DNA of 64,000 nt from Capra hircus (GCF_001704415.2 NC_030822.1:56041345-56105344); one strand, 5' to 3'. Positions 8,435 through 19,165 are shown, numbered from the stretch's first letter. Notes: generated by a model from the sequence alone, not told the origin. Numbers and translations are program-made.

Positions 8435-10734
8435 AGGAAAAGGCCTCCAACGCCCCTTTTGCTGGCTTCCGGGTCAGGGCCAGGCCTTCAAATTGACTTT
8501 GACTTCACAGGAGAGCTCAGCAAATCCTGCAAAAGCAAAATACCTGGAGGAATATCTCTCCTTCTCTGGAGTTTTGGTAAACTTATTATCCCAATCAATA
8601 TCTGAGTAATTAGAATCCCCTGTGATCAAAGTGGGGGTGGTTTTCCTTTTCTTTGGCCTCTTTACAGGCCTCTCTTATCTGGAAAAAGATTTCTTAATCT
8701 ACTTTCCTTAAATGCCCTGAAGGTCTGCGTGCCACAGAGGCCCCAGAATTCCCCAGTTACTTTTTGCTTCTTCCCTGCTGCCTGACCCAGCTTGCAGGCA
8801 GGCGGTGCTGGTAGGAATAGGCCTTTCAGTTCTGGCCCCCCACAGAGCCCCCAAAGGGCAGGAGTGGTGGGGGAGCTGGGACTCCAGGAGCCCAGAGAAC
8901 AGAGGTGACTTCACTTCCCGCTCAGTCTAAGAGGAAGTGGGGAAGGGCTTGTGGGCAGGGCAGGAGGACCACACCAGAAAAGAAGGTAAGCTAGCTTATT
9001 GCTTCATTTCCACTCTGTACCAGCCAGGCCTTGAGGAATTGGAAGGAAGTCGGTTGGAAGTTTTCCTTTCAGCCCCTGACAAGGGATCAGGAGGCTGAAA
9101 GGCATTTTTGTTCAGTCATCCCCGCCATCCTTCTTCTACTGCCATGCATGTCCCACCTATACACCACCCAGACAAAAAGCAGTTATTCAGCCAGCAGGGC
9201 CCCACCTCAGGCAGTAAGACCACTTCCTACCTCGGCCTCCCCAAGCCCCTCCAGGACCAGAAGCTTTTTTCTCATGTGGGTCTCCAGAGGGCTGGATGTG
9301 ACATATGAACATGAAAAGAGGGGCTGCTCCCCATTTGAGGAAGGGGTGGGGGGCCGTGGAGGGGGCCCTAGGGCTCAGTCTGGCCTGATGTATGATTTAG
9401 AGACCAGGTCCTCTCTGTGTCTCATGATTTAAGAAGTCCCCCCACTCCAGAAACCTAATTACCCCCCAAGATTTTTCTTACGTCTTCTCAGCTTTGCTTC
9501 TGAAGAGGCCCTTCCAAGAATGCCACTGGGTTAGAGTCATTACTCTGCCGACCGCTTGCCGGGCCGTTTATTGTATTTTTATGAGCAGAGTGCTGTGCTG
9601 CCTAATACATTTCCCAGGAAAGATTCTGTGGAGGGGGCTCCGGGACCGCAGCTGCTAACGGGGGAGGAGGGGGAGGAGGAAGATCAGCGTGGACCAGAGC
9701 TCACACGTGTGCCCCCAGCCCCCCACCCTGAGGAGGGAGGCGTGAGCCCAGAGAACATAAATGACCCAAGCAGGTCCTACACACTTCTGAGATGAGATGG
9801 ATAAGCCAGCTGAATACCCACTGCTGGGACACCTTGATAAACATTCCAGAGGCCATCCTGTCCAGCCCCCTGCCTCCAGGCAGATCTGTTCCAATTTACC
9901 CCAGACAGCATGGGACTCCACATCTCTGAGGCAGGCAATTTTGCCGTTCCAATGGTAGACCACTCCAGTGTTTAACAGCCTTCTCTCACAAAGCATTTTC
10001 CTTCTGGAATTAGCAATGTTTGTGCCAGAAGGGAACTTGGAAATCATATAGACAAAGCCTCTCATTTTAGGAAGGGCAGAATCCAAGCGTCTCCACTCCT
10101 GGAGAAATCACTCCATCCTATAGTACAGATATGCTTGGCCTGGAAAGGGATCAGTCACCCTGCAAACCCATTCAGCCCAGCTCAGAGCTGAGGGTGGCCC
10201 TGTGAGCCAGCCCAGATCGTGGGTAGGTGCATCAATTTTCATAAGATAATGACAGCCCTACCCCAGGGTTGACGATTCTAACCGTGTATGTGTATGTCTA
10301 AGGCGTATGGGGTTTGTACTTAATTGGCAACCCAATAGCTGCTCTTTAGGTATTTGGCAGGGCATATGATCTCCAACTCACCGCCACATAGTGTCCATCA
10401 AAAGCCTGGATGAGAGAAAGAAAATGCATCAAAGTGACTGAAGGATGTGTATTCACTCCTTGCTTCTGGAAACATGCAAACAGAGGGCCTCCGGATTAAG
10501 CCATGTCAGCAGGGGACCATGTCCTTCTGGCCCCCTGTTTTCCTGAGCTGAAGTTTGGCCTGTGTGGAAGGACGATGCTGCAAGGAGTGGACTGAAGAAA
10601 TGAGGAGTTGTGTCTGCTGTGAGGCTGTTGCTGAGGACCTTGATCATCTGGTCACACGGAGTTCCCTTCAGGAAGGACCCCAGGGAAGCACCTTCCTGGG
10701 TCAGCGCTGGCAGAGGTGGGTTTCTCCTGAACAA

Positions 10735-10846
10735 TCTCCTCTCTTTTTGCCTCCTCTGCTCCCTTTTTTCCTCCTTCCCTCCCTTCTTTGTTCCCTCTTT
10801 CCCCTTCCCTCCTTCTTTCCCTTCCTTCCTTCCTTTTTGTGCTCCC
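10735..10846. repeat. pyrimidine-rich low-complexity tract
   Basis: Long run of C and T with CCTTCCCTCC and TTCC units on the plus strand. It produces overlapping artefactual open frames on both strands (lysine/glycine-rich on minus, leucine/proline-rich on plus). Confidence 0.9.
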
Positions 10847-11481
10847 ACCTTAGAGGCACTATAATCGTGAGACTAATTCGGTTACTGGGGTCTCAGACTC
10901 TTAAGCTTCTAGTATCCTCTGTCCTGTCCCCTGTGACAGTCCTTCCTTTGCTCCCAGATTTTCTTTTCCCATTTGCTTCTAGTATATGTTTATCTCACTC
11001 TGTTTCACATATCTGTGTAAGATGCCAGAACTCCACTTTGGTTCAAGGCAGCTATAAGTTAAGTATGTTAATGAATTAATACAGCTCAAATGGTGCTGCA
11101 CACACAGATTATGTTTACAAAAGAGTGTATTTAACAAGCTGGTACTGGAAGGCCTCCCAGACCACATGGGCCTTGAACTAAGAGTCTTGAAAGATGTATA
11201 AGATACAGAGAAACAGAAGGAAGTGGGGAGGTAGCCACAGTCCAAATTCTGTCCCTTCACTATAGCCAAAGACTGCATCTTCTCAACCTTCTCTCAGCAC
11301 TGGTGAATCTCCAGTAATTTTACCCAGTCTCCTATCTCTGCAGGAATTTGAAGGCACAGATTTAAAAAAAAAAGAATTATAAAATCATGCGAGGTATAAA
11401 TCAACTATGTTTCAATTAAAATGTTTGTATTTAAAAAATAAAATTATAGAAGAAAAGGGCCTTGGAATGAAAATGAAGCCT
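10847..11481. other. mostly unique; one possible ancient repeat
   Basis: The 11130-11210 part, with GCTGGTACTGGAAGGCCTCCCAG and TTGAACTAAGAGTCTTGAAAGATG, resembles a common mammal-wide repeat that I cannot assign. The rest shows nothing recognisable. Confidence 0.35.
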
Positions 11482-11757
11482 GGGGCTGCTGCTGCTAAGT
11501 CGCTTCAGTCATGTCCGACTCTGTGCGAACCCATAGATGGCAGCCACCAGGCTCTGCCATCCCTGGGATTCTCCAGGCAAGAGCGCTGGAGTGGGTTGCC
11601 ATTACCTTCTCCAATGCATGAAAGTGAAAAAAGAAAGTGAAGTCGCTCAGTCGTGTCCGACTCTTAGCGACCTCATGGACCACAGCCTACCAGGCTCCTC
11701 CATCCATGGGATTTTTCAGGCAAGAGTACTGGAGTGGGGTGCCATTGCCTTCTCCGG
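11482..11757 (-). mobile_element. Bov-A2 SINE, complete dimer
   Basis: Two BovA units in reverse complement are joined by the CAATGCATGAAAGTGAAAA linker. A perfect 12-bp duplication AAAATGAAGCCT flanks it (11470-11481 and 11758-11769). The left end carries the GCTGCTGCTGCTAAGTCG block. Confidence 0.95.
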
Positions 11758-11841
11758 AAAATGAAGCCTAGAGAGGCCAAATCTAGTTCCTGGATCACTT
11801 AGGGCAAGTTCTGTGTAAGGACCCTTAGTGGTGGCATTGTA

Positions 11842-11970
11842 GTTGAGGGGGAAGAGTGGTAATTTCCCTATTTTACAAATGAAAAACAGCAGCCCAGGAG
11901 AATGTAGTAATTTGGCCAAGAAAACTAGCAGAACCCCTGAGCTGTCTGCTCCAAAGTGAGACCTTCTCTC
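11842..11970 (-). repeat. MIR SINE, diverged
   Basis: CCTATTTTACAAATGAAAAAC, then AATTTGGCCAAGAAAACTAGCAG and CTGTCTGCTCCAAAGTGAG fit the reverse complement of MIR. The end is approximate. Confidence 0.6.
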
Positions 11971-12715
11971 CTTGAATCCCTAGAGTGTTAGAGCATCAGC
12001 ACTTGGATCTCCCATTTCCAGATCCCTCCTTGCTCACCTCCACCCTAGCTCTGGTCTCTTGTGGATCCCACAGCAGCCTGCCTCTGCCCACCAGCTAACT
12101 CCCTCTCCATAGACCCCGTTTGCCTAAATACCAGTACTGATACCAAAATGCCAAAATCTAGGTCAACATTTGAGCTAGTAAGCAAAGGAGATTGCACCAT
12201 CTTTGAGGGGCTCCTCGTTCTGGGTCAGTTTAAGTGAGATCCCGGTCAGAGGCAGGAGGATAGAGACTAAGGAATTTTCCAGGCATGTTTTCAGGCTAGG
12301 GACTCCAATGGTTCTATTTTCTTTTGCCCAAATGTAGGTAGCTGAGACTTATTTTGGTGCCTTGAGTAGAAATGTGATCATCTGGAGCCTTTGCTGAGTT
12401 CACACCATAGGCATTTCCCAAGTGCTCTAGAACTGCTGTTTGTCTTTACAGTCAGGAAAAGGAGAGATTGAGAAGCAGCTCCTGACAAGAGACTCTTGTG
12501 TCTGTCGCACGAGCACACGTTGCCTCCGAGGCTTGGTCTGCACTCGCCTCCCGCACTACTCGGCCACTTCTCAGAGCCTTAGCATTGCTTGGTGGCAGCT
12601 CTGCTCAGATGGTCACACCCAAAGGCCCAGGGTGGAAGGAGAGACGAGTCTTTCTGCCCCGGCCCAGAACGCAGTGTGACTAACCAACTCTCAAGGCTAC
12701 AGTCTGTGGCTTCCG
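11971..12715. other. unique sequence with a CpG-richer part
   Basis: No gene seen. Between about 12490 and 12680 CpG dinucleotides are denser than in the neighbouring DNA (GTCGCACGAG, ACACGTTGCC, CTCGGCC). Frames of 61 and 79 codons there have no recognisable domain. Confidence 0.4.
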
Positions 12716-13033
12716 TGTGACTAAGCTAGACCCAGCACATCTCTCACAGGACATATCCCACCCCTCAGGCAGCCTGCACACTCAGCAGTCTCCACGTCTT
12801 AGCATGCTTTGTGCTCTGAGTGGAAAATAATTACTGAATGGCTTGGAAAGATTGCAACTGCGTCCTTCTTGAGTCTTAAGAAATGCTCAGGGCAGCAGCA
12901 GCCAGCCTAGTTAAGCAGAGTTATAAATACCAGCTCAGGCATTATGTGAAAGGTCTCTAAAGGATGCAAACAGCCTGACTGAAGGGAAGATGGAAGATCC
13001 AAAGAGCCCAACAGCAGCTGTCGCATCAGAGGC
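12716..13033 (-). repeat. unassigned element, copy B of an inverted pair
   Basis: Matches copy A (6619-7312 minus its SINEs) in opposite orientation. Best-kept parts are TCTTAGCATGCTTTGTGCTC, GCTTGGAAAGATTGCAACT, CCAGCCTAGTTAAGCAG and the end CGCATCA. Read on the minus strand it runs from TGATGCGACAGC to CTTAGTCACACA, so its ends are TG..CA like an LTR. No matching target duplication is visible. The L1 that follows begins a few bases to the right. Confidence 0.75.
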
Positions 13034-13039
13034 CTCACC

Positions 13040-14094
13040 CTTACCTCACACCGTATACAAGACATCACACCAAAAGGAACTTAAAATCTAAAGTAAAACT
13101 TAAAGTTATAAAACCTTGAGAAATAAATAGAAAACTTTTGTGACTTTAAGTAATACCAAAATTAGGACCTGTAAAGGAAAAAATTGACAGATTGGATTTT
13201 ATCAACACTAAAAACTTCTCTTCAAAAGACAGTCTTGAAAGACTTAAAAGACAAGTCACAGACAAAAAACTATTTCCAAAACACATATCTGCCAAAGAAC
13301 TTGAATCAGGACTACATAAAGAGCTTTCAAAACTCAATAATAAGAAAATAAACTGCCCATTTTTTAAAAAAATGAGTAACAGGCATTTCACCAAAAAAAA
13401 GATACATAGATGGCAAACAATCACATGAAAAGATGCTCTATGATCTAAAGTGAGATAACTCTGCATGTCTCTTAGAGTGGCTAAAGTTACAAATGAATGA
13501 ATGATACCAAGGGCTGTGGAGGATATATGACAACAAGGATGCTCTATAATTGTGGAAGAGAATGTGAAATGATACAGCCAATTTGGAAAACAGTTTGGCA
13601 GTTTCTTATAAATTTAAATATATATTTGTCATATGACCTCACAATTCCAATCTAAGTATTTACCATATGAAATGAACTGACATGTATCCAGAGCTTGTCT
13701 ATGAAGGTTAAAAGAAAGTTTTTTCACAATCACCAAAAATTGGAAACAACTCAAGGTCTAGTGGATGGGTGTACCAACTGTCATATACCCATACAGTGTA
13801 GTCCTACTCCACAATGAGAAAAAATGAATTATTGACATACACGACAACATGGGTGAGTCTCAAATATTGTGTTAAGTGAAACAGCCAGACTCAGACTACA
13901 CACTGTACAATTATATTCATAGGATACTCTGAGAAAGGCAAGCTGTAGGAACTAAAAGCAGATCAGTAGTTGCCAGGGGGCTGAGGATGGGAGAGCAGTT
14001 GAATGAAAAGGTACTCAAGAGAAATATGGAGGGTTGCTGGAATTGTTCTGTATCTTTATTGTGGTAGTGATTACATGACTTTATGTATTTGTCA
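13040..14094 (+). mobile_element. L1 3' part (ORF2 end and 3' UTR)
   Basis: Sense L1 sequence is recognisable at CACACCGTATACAAGACATCACAC, AGAATGTGAAATGATACAGCCA and AACTCAAGGTCTAGTGG. It is 5' truncated, with stop codons in all frames. A Bov-tA SINE lies at its 3' side. Confidence 0.75.
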
Positions 14095-14280
14095 GGGGTT
14101 TACTGGCGACTCAGATGGTAAGAATCTGCCTGCAGTGCAGGAGACCCAGGTTCAATCCCTGGGTCGGGAAGATCCCCTGGAAAAGGGAATGGCTTCCTTC
14201 CTGGAGAATCCTATGGACAGAGGAGCCTGGCAGGCAAAGAGTTGAACACAACTGAAGCAATTTAGCACACATGCATGCAT
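14095..14280 (+). mobile_element. Bov-tA SINE, diverged
   Basis: The head is degenerate (GGGGTTTACTGGCGACTCAGATGG) but the box-B-like GGTTCAATCCC and the BovA segment remain. There is an internal deletion around GGCTTCCTTCCTGGAG. Confidence 0.85.
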
Positions 14281-14701
14281 ATTTTGCCCCACCCACTGGA
14301 TTTTAACCAACTTGAAGATACAGTCTAAATCATCTTATTTGTGTTTCAAGTACATGAGAATAATCTGAAAATATTGTCATCTTTAAAACATTCAAACAGA
14401 AACAGAGTGCAGAGGGGAAAGCCTACCCAAGCCCCTTCTCCAGGAACGTTCTTGTTGAGAAGATGGCTTTCCACCATGGTGGATATACTTCAGTTCAGTC
14501 GCTCAGTCTTGTCTAACTCTTTGCAACCCCCTGGACTGCAGCACACCAGGCCTCCCTGTCCATCACCAACTCCCAGAGCTTGCTCAAACTCATGTCGATC
14601 GAGTAGGTCATGGCCTCCAACCATCTCATCTTCTGTCGTCCCCTTCTCCTCCTGCTTTCAGTCTTTCCCAGCATCAGGGTCTTTTCCAAGGAGTCAGCTC
14701 T

Positions 14702-15503
14702 TCACATCAGGTGGCCAAGGTATTGGAGTGTCAGCTTCAGCATCAGTCCTTCCAGTGAATATTTAGGACTGATTTCCTTTAGGATGGACTGGTTGGATCT
14801 CCTTGCAGTCCAAGGGACTCTCAAGAGTCTTCTCCAACACCACAATTCAAAAGCATCAATTCTTCGGCGCTCAGCTTTCTTCACAGTCCAACTCTCACAA
14901 CCATACATGACCACTGGAAAAACCATAGCCTTGACCAGACAGACCTTTGTTGGCAAAGTAATGTCTCTGCTTTTTAATATGCTGTCTAGATTGGTCATAA
15001 TTTTTCACCCAAAGAATAAGCGTCTTTTCATTTCATGGCTGCAGTCACCATCCACAGTGATTTTGGAGCCCAAGAAAATAAAGTCTGTCACGGTTTCCAT
15101 TGTTTCCCCATCTATTTGCCCTGAGGTGATGGGACCGGATGCCATGATTTCAGTTTTCTGAATGTTGAGTTTTAAGCCAGCTTTTTCACTCTCCTCTCAC
15201 TTTCATCAAGAGGCTCTTCAGTTCCTCTTCACTTTCTGCCATAAGGGTGGTGTCATCTGCATATCTGAGGTTATTGATATTGCTCCTGGCAATCTTGATT
15301 CCAGCTTGTGCTTCTTCCAGCCCGACATTTTGCATAATGTACTCTGCATATAAGTTAAATAAGCAGGGTGACAATATACAGCCTTGATGTACTCTTTTCC
15401 CAATTTGGAACCAGTCTGTTTTTTCATGTCCAGTTCTAACTGTTGCTTTTTGACCTGCATACAGATTTCTCTGGAGGCAGGTAAGGTGGTCTGGTATACC
15501 CAT
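14702..15503 (-). pseudogene. BovB reverse transcriptase, decayed fragment
   Basis: Two open pieces on the minus strand come from one BovB reverse transcriptase. The piece at 15186-15503 holds QGCILSPCLFNLYAEY and the catalytic YADD motif (RYADDTTLM). The piece at 14702-14998 holds the C-terminal MYGCESWTVKKAE region. They are separated by frame breaks. The N-terminal endonuclease and the first half of the RT are missing because the LINE is 5' truncated. RTE-type LINEs use this protein for target-primed reverse transcription; this copy cannot encode it. Confidence 0.9.
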
Positions 15504-15549
15504 CTCTTAAAGAATTTTCCACAGTTTATTGTGATCCACACAGTCAAAG

Positions 15550-15841
15550 GTATGTGACTTTTGTGACTCCATAGACTACACAGCACATGGAATTATCTAG
15601 GCCAGAATATTAGAATGAGTAGCCTTTCCCTTCTCTAAGGGATCTTCCCAACCCAGGGATTAAACCCAGGTCTCCCACATTGCAGGCAGATTCTTTACCA
15701 GCTGAGCCACCAGGGAAGCCCAAGAATACTGGAGTGGATAGCCTATCCCTTCTCCAGTGGATCTTTCCAACCCAGGAATCAAACCGGGGTCTCCTGTATT
15801 GCAGGTGGATTCTTACCAACTGAGCTATCAGGGAATCCCCA
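15550..15841 (-). mobile_element. Bov-tA SINE with two tRNA-like heads
   Basis: The first head ends GAGCCACCAGGGAAGCC (near 15719) and is followed directly by AAGAATACTGGAGTGGATAGCC and a second head ending ATCAGGGAATCCCC. This is the tandem-headed Bov-tA form, also seen at 42757 and 56968. The 3' BovA end is truncated at the BovB junction. Confidence 0.85.
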
Positions 15842-15854
15842 GATATACTTACAT

Positions 15855-15871
15855 ATGCAAATCATTTGCAT
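15855..15871. promoter_or_regulatory. inverted pair of octamer (POU) motifs
   Basis: ATGCAAAT (15855-15862), one base C, ATTTGCAT (15864-15871): a perfect palindrome of two full octamer motifs. Octamers are bound by POU-domain factors; binding here is inference. It lies just outside the BovB insertion. Confidence 0.5.
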
Positions 15872-15949
15872 CTCCAGTAGCCCAGTCAGTCTCCAAATAC
15901 AGACACGTACTTGACTTGGAAACAAAAACCATAATAGGTTCATATCCTT

Positions 15950-16108
15950 GCTTTTATAGACTAGCTGTACGACCCAAGGGAAGGTAGGTCACCTCTATGC
16001 ACCAGTTTTTTACATTTCTAAAACAGAAGTAATAATACCTACGTTTAATAAGGATAGATCCCATATCACCTAGTAACAGCTCAGTAAATGCTGTTTAATC
16101 CAAATGTG
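15950..16108 (+). repeat. MIR SINE
   Basis: GACTAGCTGTACGACCCAAGGGAAGG, then CACCTCTATGCACCAG, AATAATACCTACGTTTAATAAGG and AACAGCTCAGTAAATGCTG follow MIR order. Confidence 0.65.
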
Positions 16109-17500
16109 TGGGTAATTGGATTGCAAGATGGCAGTTGCAATTTAGCTGCAAATACCAGGTCTCTGTTCAGTCGACTACTGAATGAGGGTGATTCACACTC
16201 AGCTAGGTCTGATTTCAGCACCTGTTTCGTTTTTTTTTTTTTTTTTTCCAACAATCCACCACTCAATCCTAACAAGCAATCTGGGTCCTATGTCACTCAA
16301 GGTATGACTGTAGGAAGTGACAGGATGGGAAATACTTAGCCTAGAGAAGCAAAGATTCTTCAGGGATGTGAACGTTGGTTTAAAATATTTGAAGAGCTGT
16401 CATATAGAAAGAGAAGGTAGATTTGTTCTCAGTTGCTGCAGGGCAGAACCGGAATTAATGTGAATGCAGATTTTGTATTATGGAATAAAATTGTCCAACA
16501 ACCACTCTTAGCCAGCAAAGGAGGAGCTGCCCATGAGGCAGTGGGCTTCCCAGCACTTTCAGGTTGATCAAGCTGTGCAGTCATTTGTCAGAAAGCCAAA
16601 GAAAATCCCCAGCAAGTCGATTTCGGGATCCCATGCTTCACAAGGATACACAGGTGCACCTCCTCAGAACACATGTAGGTGTATATGAACACGGAAAGGG
16701 CCCGTGTGCCCCATCCATCCTTTCACCCTCCCTAACAATAGGGGTAAGTGGAGTTACATGCACCAGGAACCAAGGCAATACACAGATAGATGGTTTCATC
16801 AGCTGGCCTTGCATTAAGAAGGGGAGCTAAGGAGAGAATGTCCTGCCCTCCAAAAATGCAGACCTATTTGGATCCTAGCTGAGGTCCCTTGGCAGCTGAC
16901 ACACATGCCCATCTGCCATGCTGGCACAGTGCCCCCAGCAACGGGAGCTCTGCTTCCTGCTGGTGGGTGTAGGTGCCAGGTGGTTGCATATGCCTGCAGA
17001 GCAGGCCTGGGTCCCACACAGCACCCTCCATGCTGAGTCTCCATGCTCACCCTCTATCCACTCACCCCCCACCTTCCCTGACCTGGGGTGTGGGGGTGCC
17101 CCAAAGTTATAGAGAGTTTAACCCAGAAGCCAGGCGCTGGAGGGGCTGGGGCTGCCAAGTGAACAGGCCTTGCCGCATCCAGCAGGCCATGGAGCCAAGA
17201 CCACCCAAGGAACAGCCAAATGGACGCTTGGAAGGAAAGGCCGAGGCACAAATCACACCAACTCAGAGGGCATCACACAGGGTCAGGCCCGCGAGAGAGA
17301 GACATAGGGTAACAGAGGATGCCCTGGGCTCTGCCATTCTTCTCCAGGAATGCAGAGGAGGAGCTCTGGGGGAGGAGCCTCATGTTTTCCTACATCTGCC
17401 CTTAGTGGAGAAGTTCACCCTCTTCTGCGGTTGGATGGGAGTGTCTGAGCCAGTGGTCACCTCTGCCTGGCTGTGTGGGAGTGTGTCCACCACGTTGGCA
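16109..17500. other. mostly unique; poly-T and possible old repeat
   Basis: A T run lies at 16230-16247. The block at 16380-16500 (TTTGAAGAGCTGTCATATAG, GCAGGGCAGAACCGG) resembles a common ancient repeat I cannot assign. From about 16830 the sequence is unique and GC-richer. No exon could be defended. Confidence 0.4.
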
Positions 17501-17782
17501 TGTGTGTGTGTGCGCGCACGTGCGTGCATGTGCGTGCCCACATCTGAGGGTTGCAGTCATTGCATATTGCTGATACTGCAGAAGCACATAAAGGCTGGAC
17601 AGCTAATCCAATCATTCGTGCTTCCCTTGTTCCAACTCTTGGATCTGATAGATAAAAATGCCCAGGCAAATGACCAGTTTCATGGACTGTTTCCTCTTTT
17701 GTCAATACAAGGAATTGTGAGCTGTCATCTTGTCCCTCCTCTCCAGAGAGAGAACTCAAATATTTATGACCTGCTTTTATAA
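16973..17782 (+). other. 269-codon open frame, probably non-coding
   Basis: This is the longest open frame not derived from BovB. It opens on GTG; the first ATG is at 17030. It runs through the alternating purine-pyrimidine tract at 17500-17540, read as Cys/Val/Arg residues. No domain, signal peptide or family similarity is recognised. Chance in a GC-richer stretch is the simplest explanation. Confidence 0.15.
17501..17540. repeat. TG/CG alternating tract
   Basis: Alternating purine-pyrimidine run containing TGTGTGTGTGCGCGCACGTG and further GCATGTGCGTGC. It is a simple repeat with Z-DNA-forming composition. Confidence 0.85.
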
Positions 17783-18569
17783 CACTAATTGTATTTCTAA
17801 TTGTTTTTCCCTCGCAGCAGCATCGCTTCCCTCACCCCAGTGACGATGGGCAGTTCTGGGGTTTATGAAGAGTGGTTTGTCGCAAACGAAACTCAGAGGA
17901 GGTTTGGAGCGAGGCGGCCACGTGTCCTGCTTGGTGGCCTTCCTCCGCTGGAAGCCTGGGCTCTGGCTGGAGGCCAAGGCTGCGTGTCCAGAGGGCTCTA
18001 CAGCAAGGATGGGGTTGGCTCTCACCTCCCAGACCCCAGAGATGAGGCCATCAGGAAACGTCAAAGGTAGCTCCTTGCACTGGGTGCCCTTCAGTCGCAA
18101 GCCCAGGCAGGCCCCTGCCTCAGTTTCTCCACTTCGAAATTCTTTTTCCTCTCCCCACTCCCCAGACTTCTTGTGTTTCCCCTCAGCAAAGGGCCCATGG
18201 GCGTTTTGTTTTGTTTTGTTTTTTAAAGTATGAAAACTGATTTTTAGACTTTCAGATCAATGAGAGTGGTGTCCTGGGAGGCACGTTTAACTAGGAATCG
18301 GGAGAGCTGAGACCCAGTCACTCAATTATTCATTCATTCATTTAGACATCAAACATTTATGGGGGCTTCTCCATGAGAAGCATTGCCTGCATCCTGGGAG
18401 CAGAGAGACCACTGCCTCCTAGACCTTTTCACCTCCCAAACCACAGCCTGTTCCTTATCTCATGGACGAGGACCACCAGGACCCCACAGTCCCCACCAAC
18501 ACTGCCTTTCAAGAACCACTGTCACCATATTTCACAGACAGCTGGAGGAACAACTTCACTTAAGTGAAC
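17541..18569. other. unique sequence with an exon-like interval
   Basis: Holds the candidate exon 17818-18066 described in the findings. A TTTTG-rich patch occurs at 18205-18222 and an ATTCATTCATTCATTT patch near 18328. No repeat family was otherwise recognised. Confidence 0.4.
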
Positions 18570-18815
18570 AAAGGTCCAGACCAAGAGTTGGGAAGACCCT
18601 GCTCGGCTTCTTTTCTAGTTCACGACCTTGAACAAATCACCCAGACTCTCTCAAGTCCAGTTTCTTTATTTACAGGATAGGAAAGCAAAGTAATCTTGGA
18701 CCCTACATTGATTTTGAAAATTAGATAAGATAATGTAGGTAAACACTGTCTGTGAACTACATGCGTGTGAAGCAATCCATGTATATAAGAAACCACTATT
18801 AATAGTAATCCCAGA
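18570..18815 (+). repeat. MIR SINE
   Basis: CGACCTTGAACAAATCACCCAGACTCTC, GTCCAGTTTCTTTATTTACAGGATAGG and GATAAGATAATGTAGGTAAACAC follow MIR order through to the tail. Confidence 0.7.
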
Positions 18816-18869
18816 GTCCTAGCTCTCTCTTCCAGTCTCCCCATGCAAGGCAAAACATTGGACATTAGG

Positions 18870-19165
18870 GGGCTTTCCGTTGGTCTAGCGGTTAAGAATC
18901 TGCCTGTCAATGCAGGGAACTTGGGTTTGATCTCTGGTCCGGAGATCACGCCAAAGAGCAGCTAAGCCTGTGCACCACAACTACTAAAGCTCCCACGCCT
19001 ACAGCCCATCCTCCGAAACAAGAGAAGCCCCCGCAATGAGAAGCATGTGCCCTGCAACAAAGAGTAGCCTCCACTCGCCACAACGGGAAAAAGCCAGGAC
19101 ACCTCAAAGAAGACCCAGCGCAGCCAAAAATAAATAAATTTTTAAAAATCAATTTTTGAGAAAAA
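18870..19165 (+). mobile_element. CHR-1 SINE, full length
   Basis: Begins GGGCTTTCCGTTGGTCTAGCGG, passes GTGCACCACAACTACTAAAGC, CAACAAAGAGTAGCC and AGACCCAGCGCAGCC, and ends in AAATAAATAAATTTTT. A perfect 11-bp duplication TGGACATTAGG flanks it (18859-18869 and 19166-19176). CHR SINEs are tRNA-Glu-derived elements of cetartiodactyls. Confidence 0.95.

Larger units (their letters stand above)
8101..10734. other. long unique block, no gene seen
   Basis: About 2.6 kb with little recognisable repeat. It contains a G/C palindrome and hairpin (8304-8347), a CTCF consensus (8421-8434) and a compositionally mixed stretch around 9480-9660 with TAAT and TTTATTG motifs. Around 9985-10085 a GGGAACTTGGAAATCATATAGA-like block may be a very old repeat. 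Frames of 126 to 143 codons lack domains. Confidence 0.45.
14491..15841 (-). mobile_element. chimeric BovB / Bov-tA insertion
   Basis: A 3' BovB LINE segment (14491-15549, minus) is joined without a gap to a tandem-headed Bov-tA SINE (15550-15841, minus). One duplication, GATATACTT, flanks the whole unit (14482-14490 and 15842-15850). No second duplication is seen between the two parts. In sense order the SINE lies 5' of the truncated BovB. Template switching during target-primed reverse transcription would give this structure. Confidence 0.7.

Noticed and set aside
10453..10864. Lysine/glycine-rich and leucine/proline-rich frames
   Set aside because: Both are produced by the pyrimidine-rich low-complexity tract at 10735-10846.
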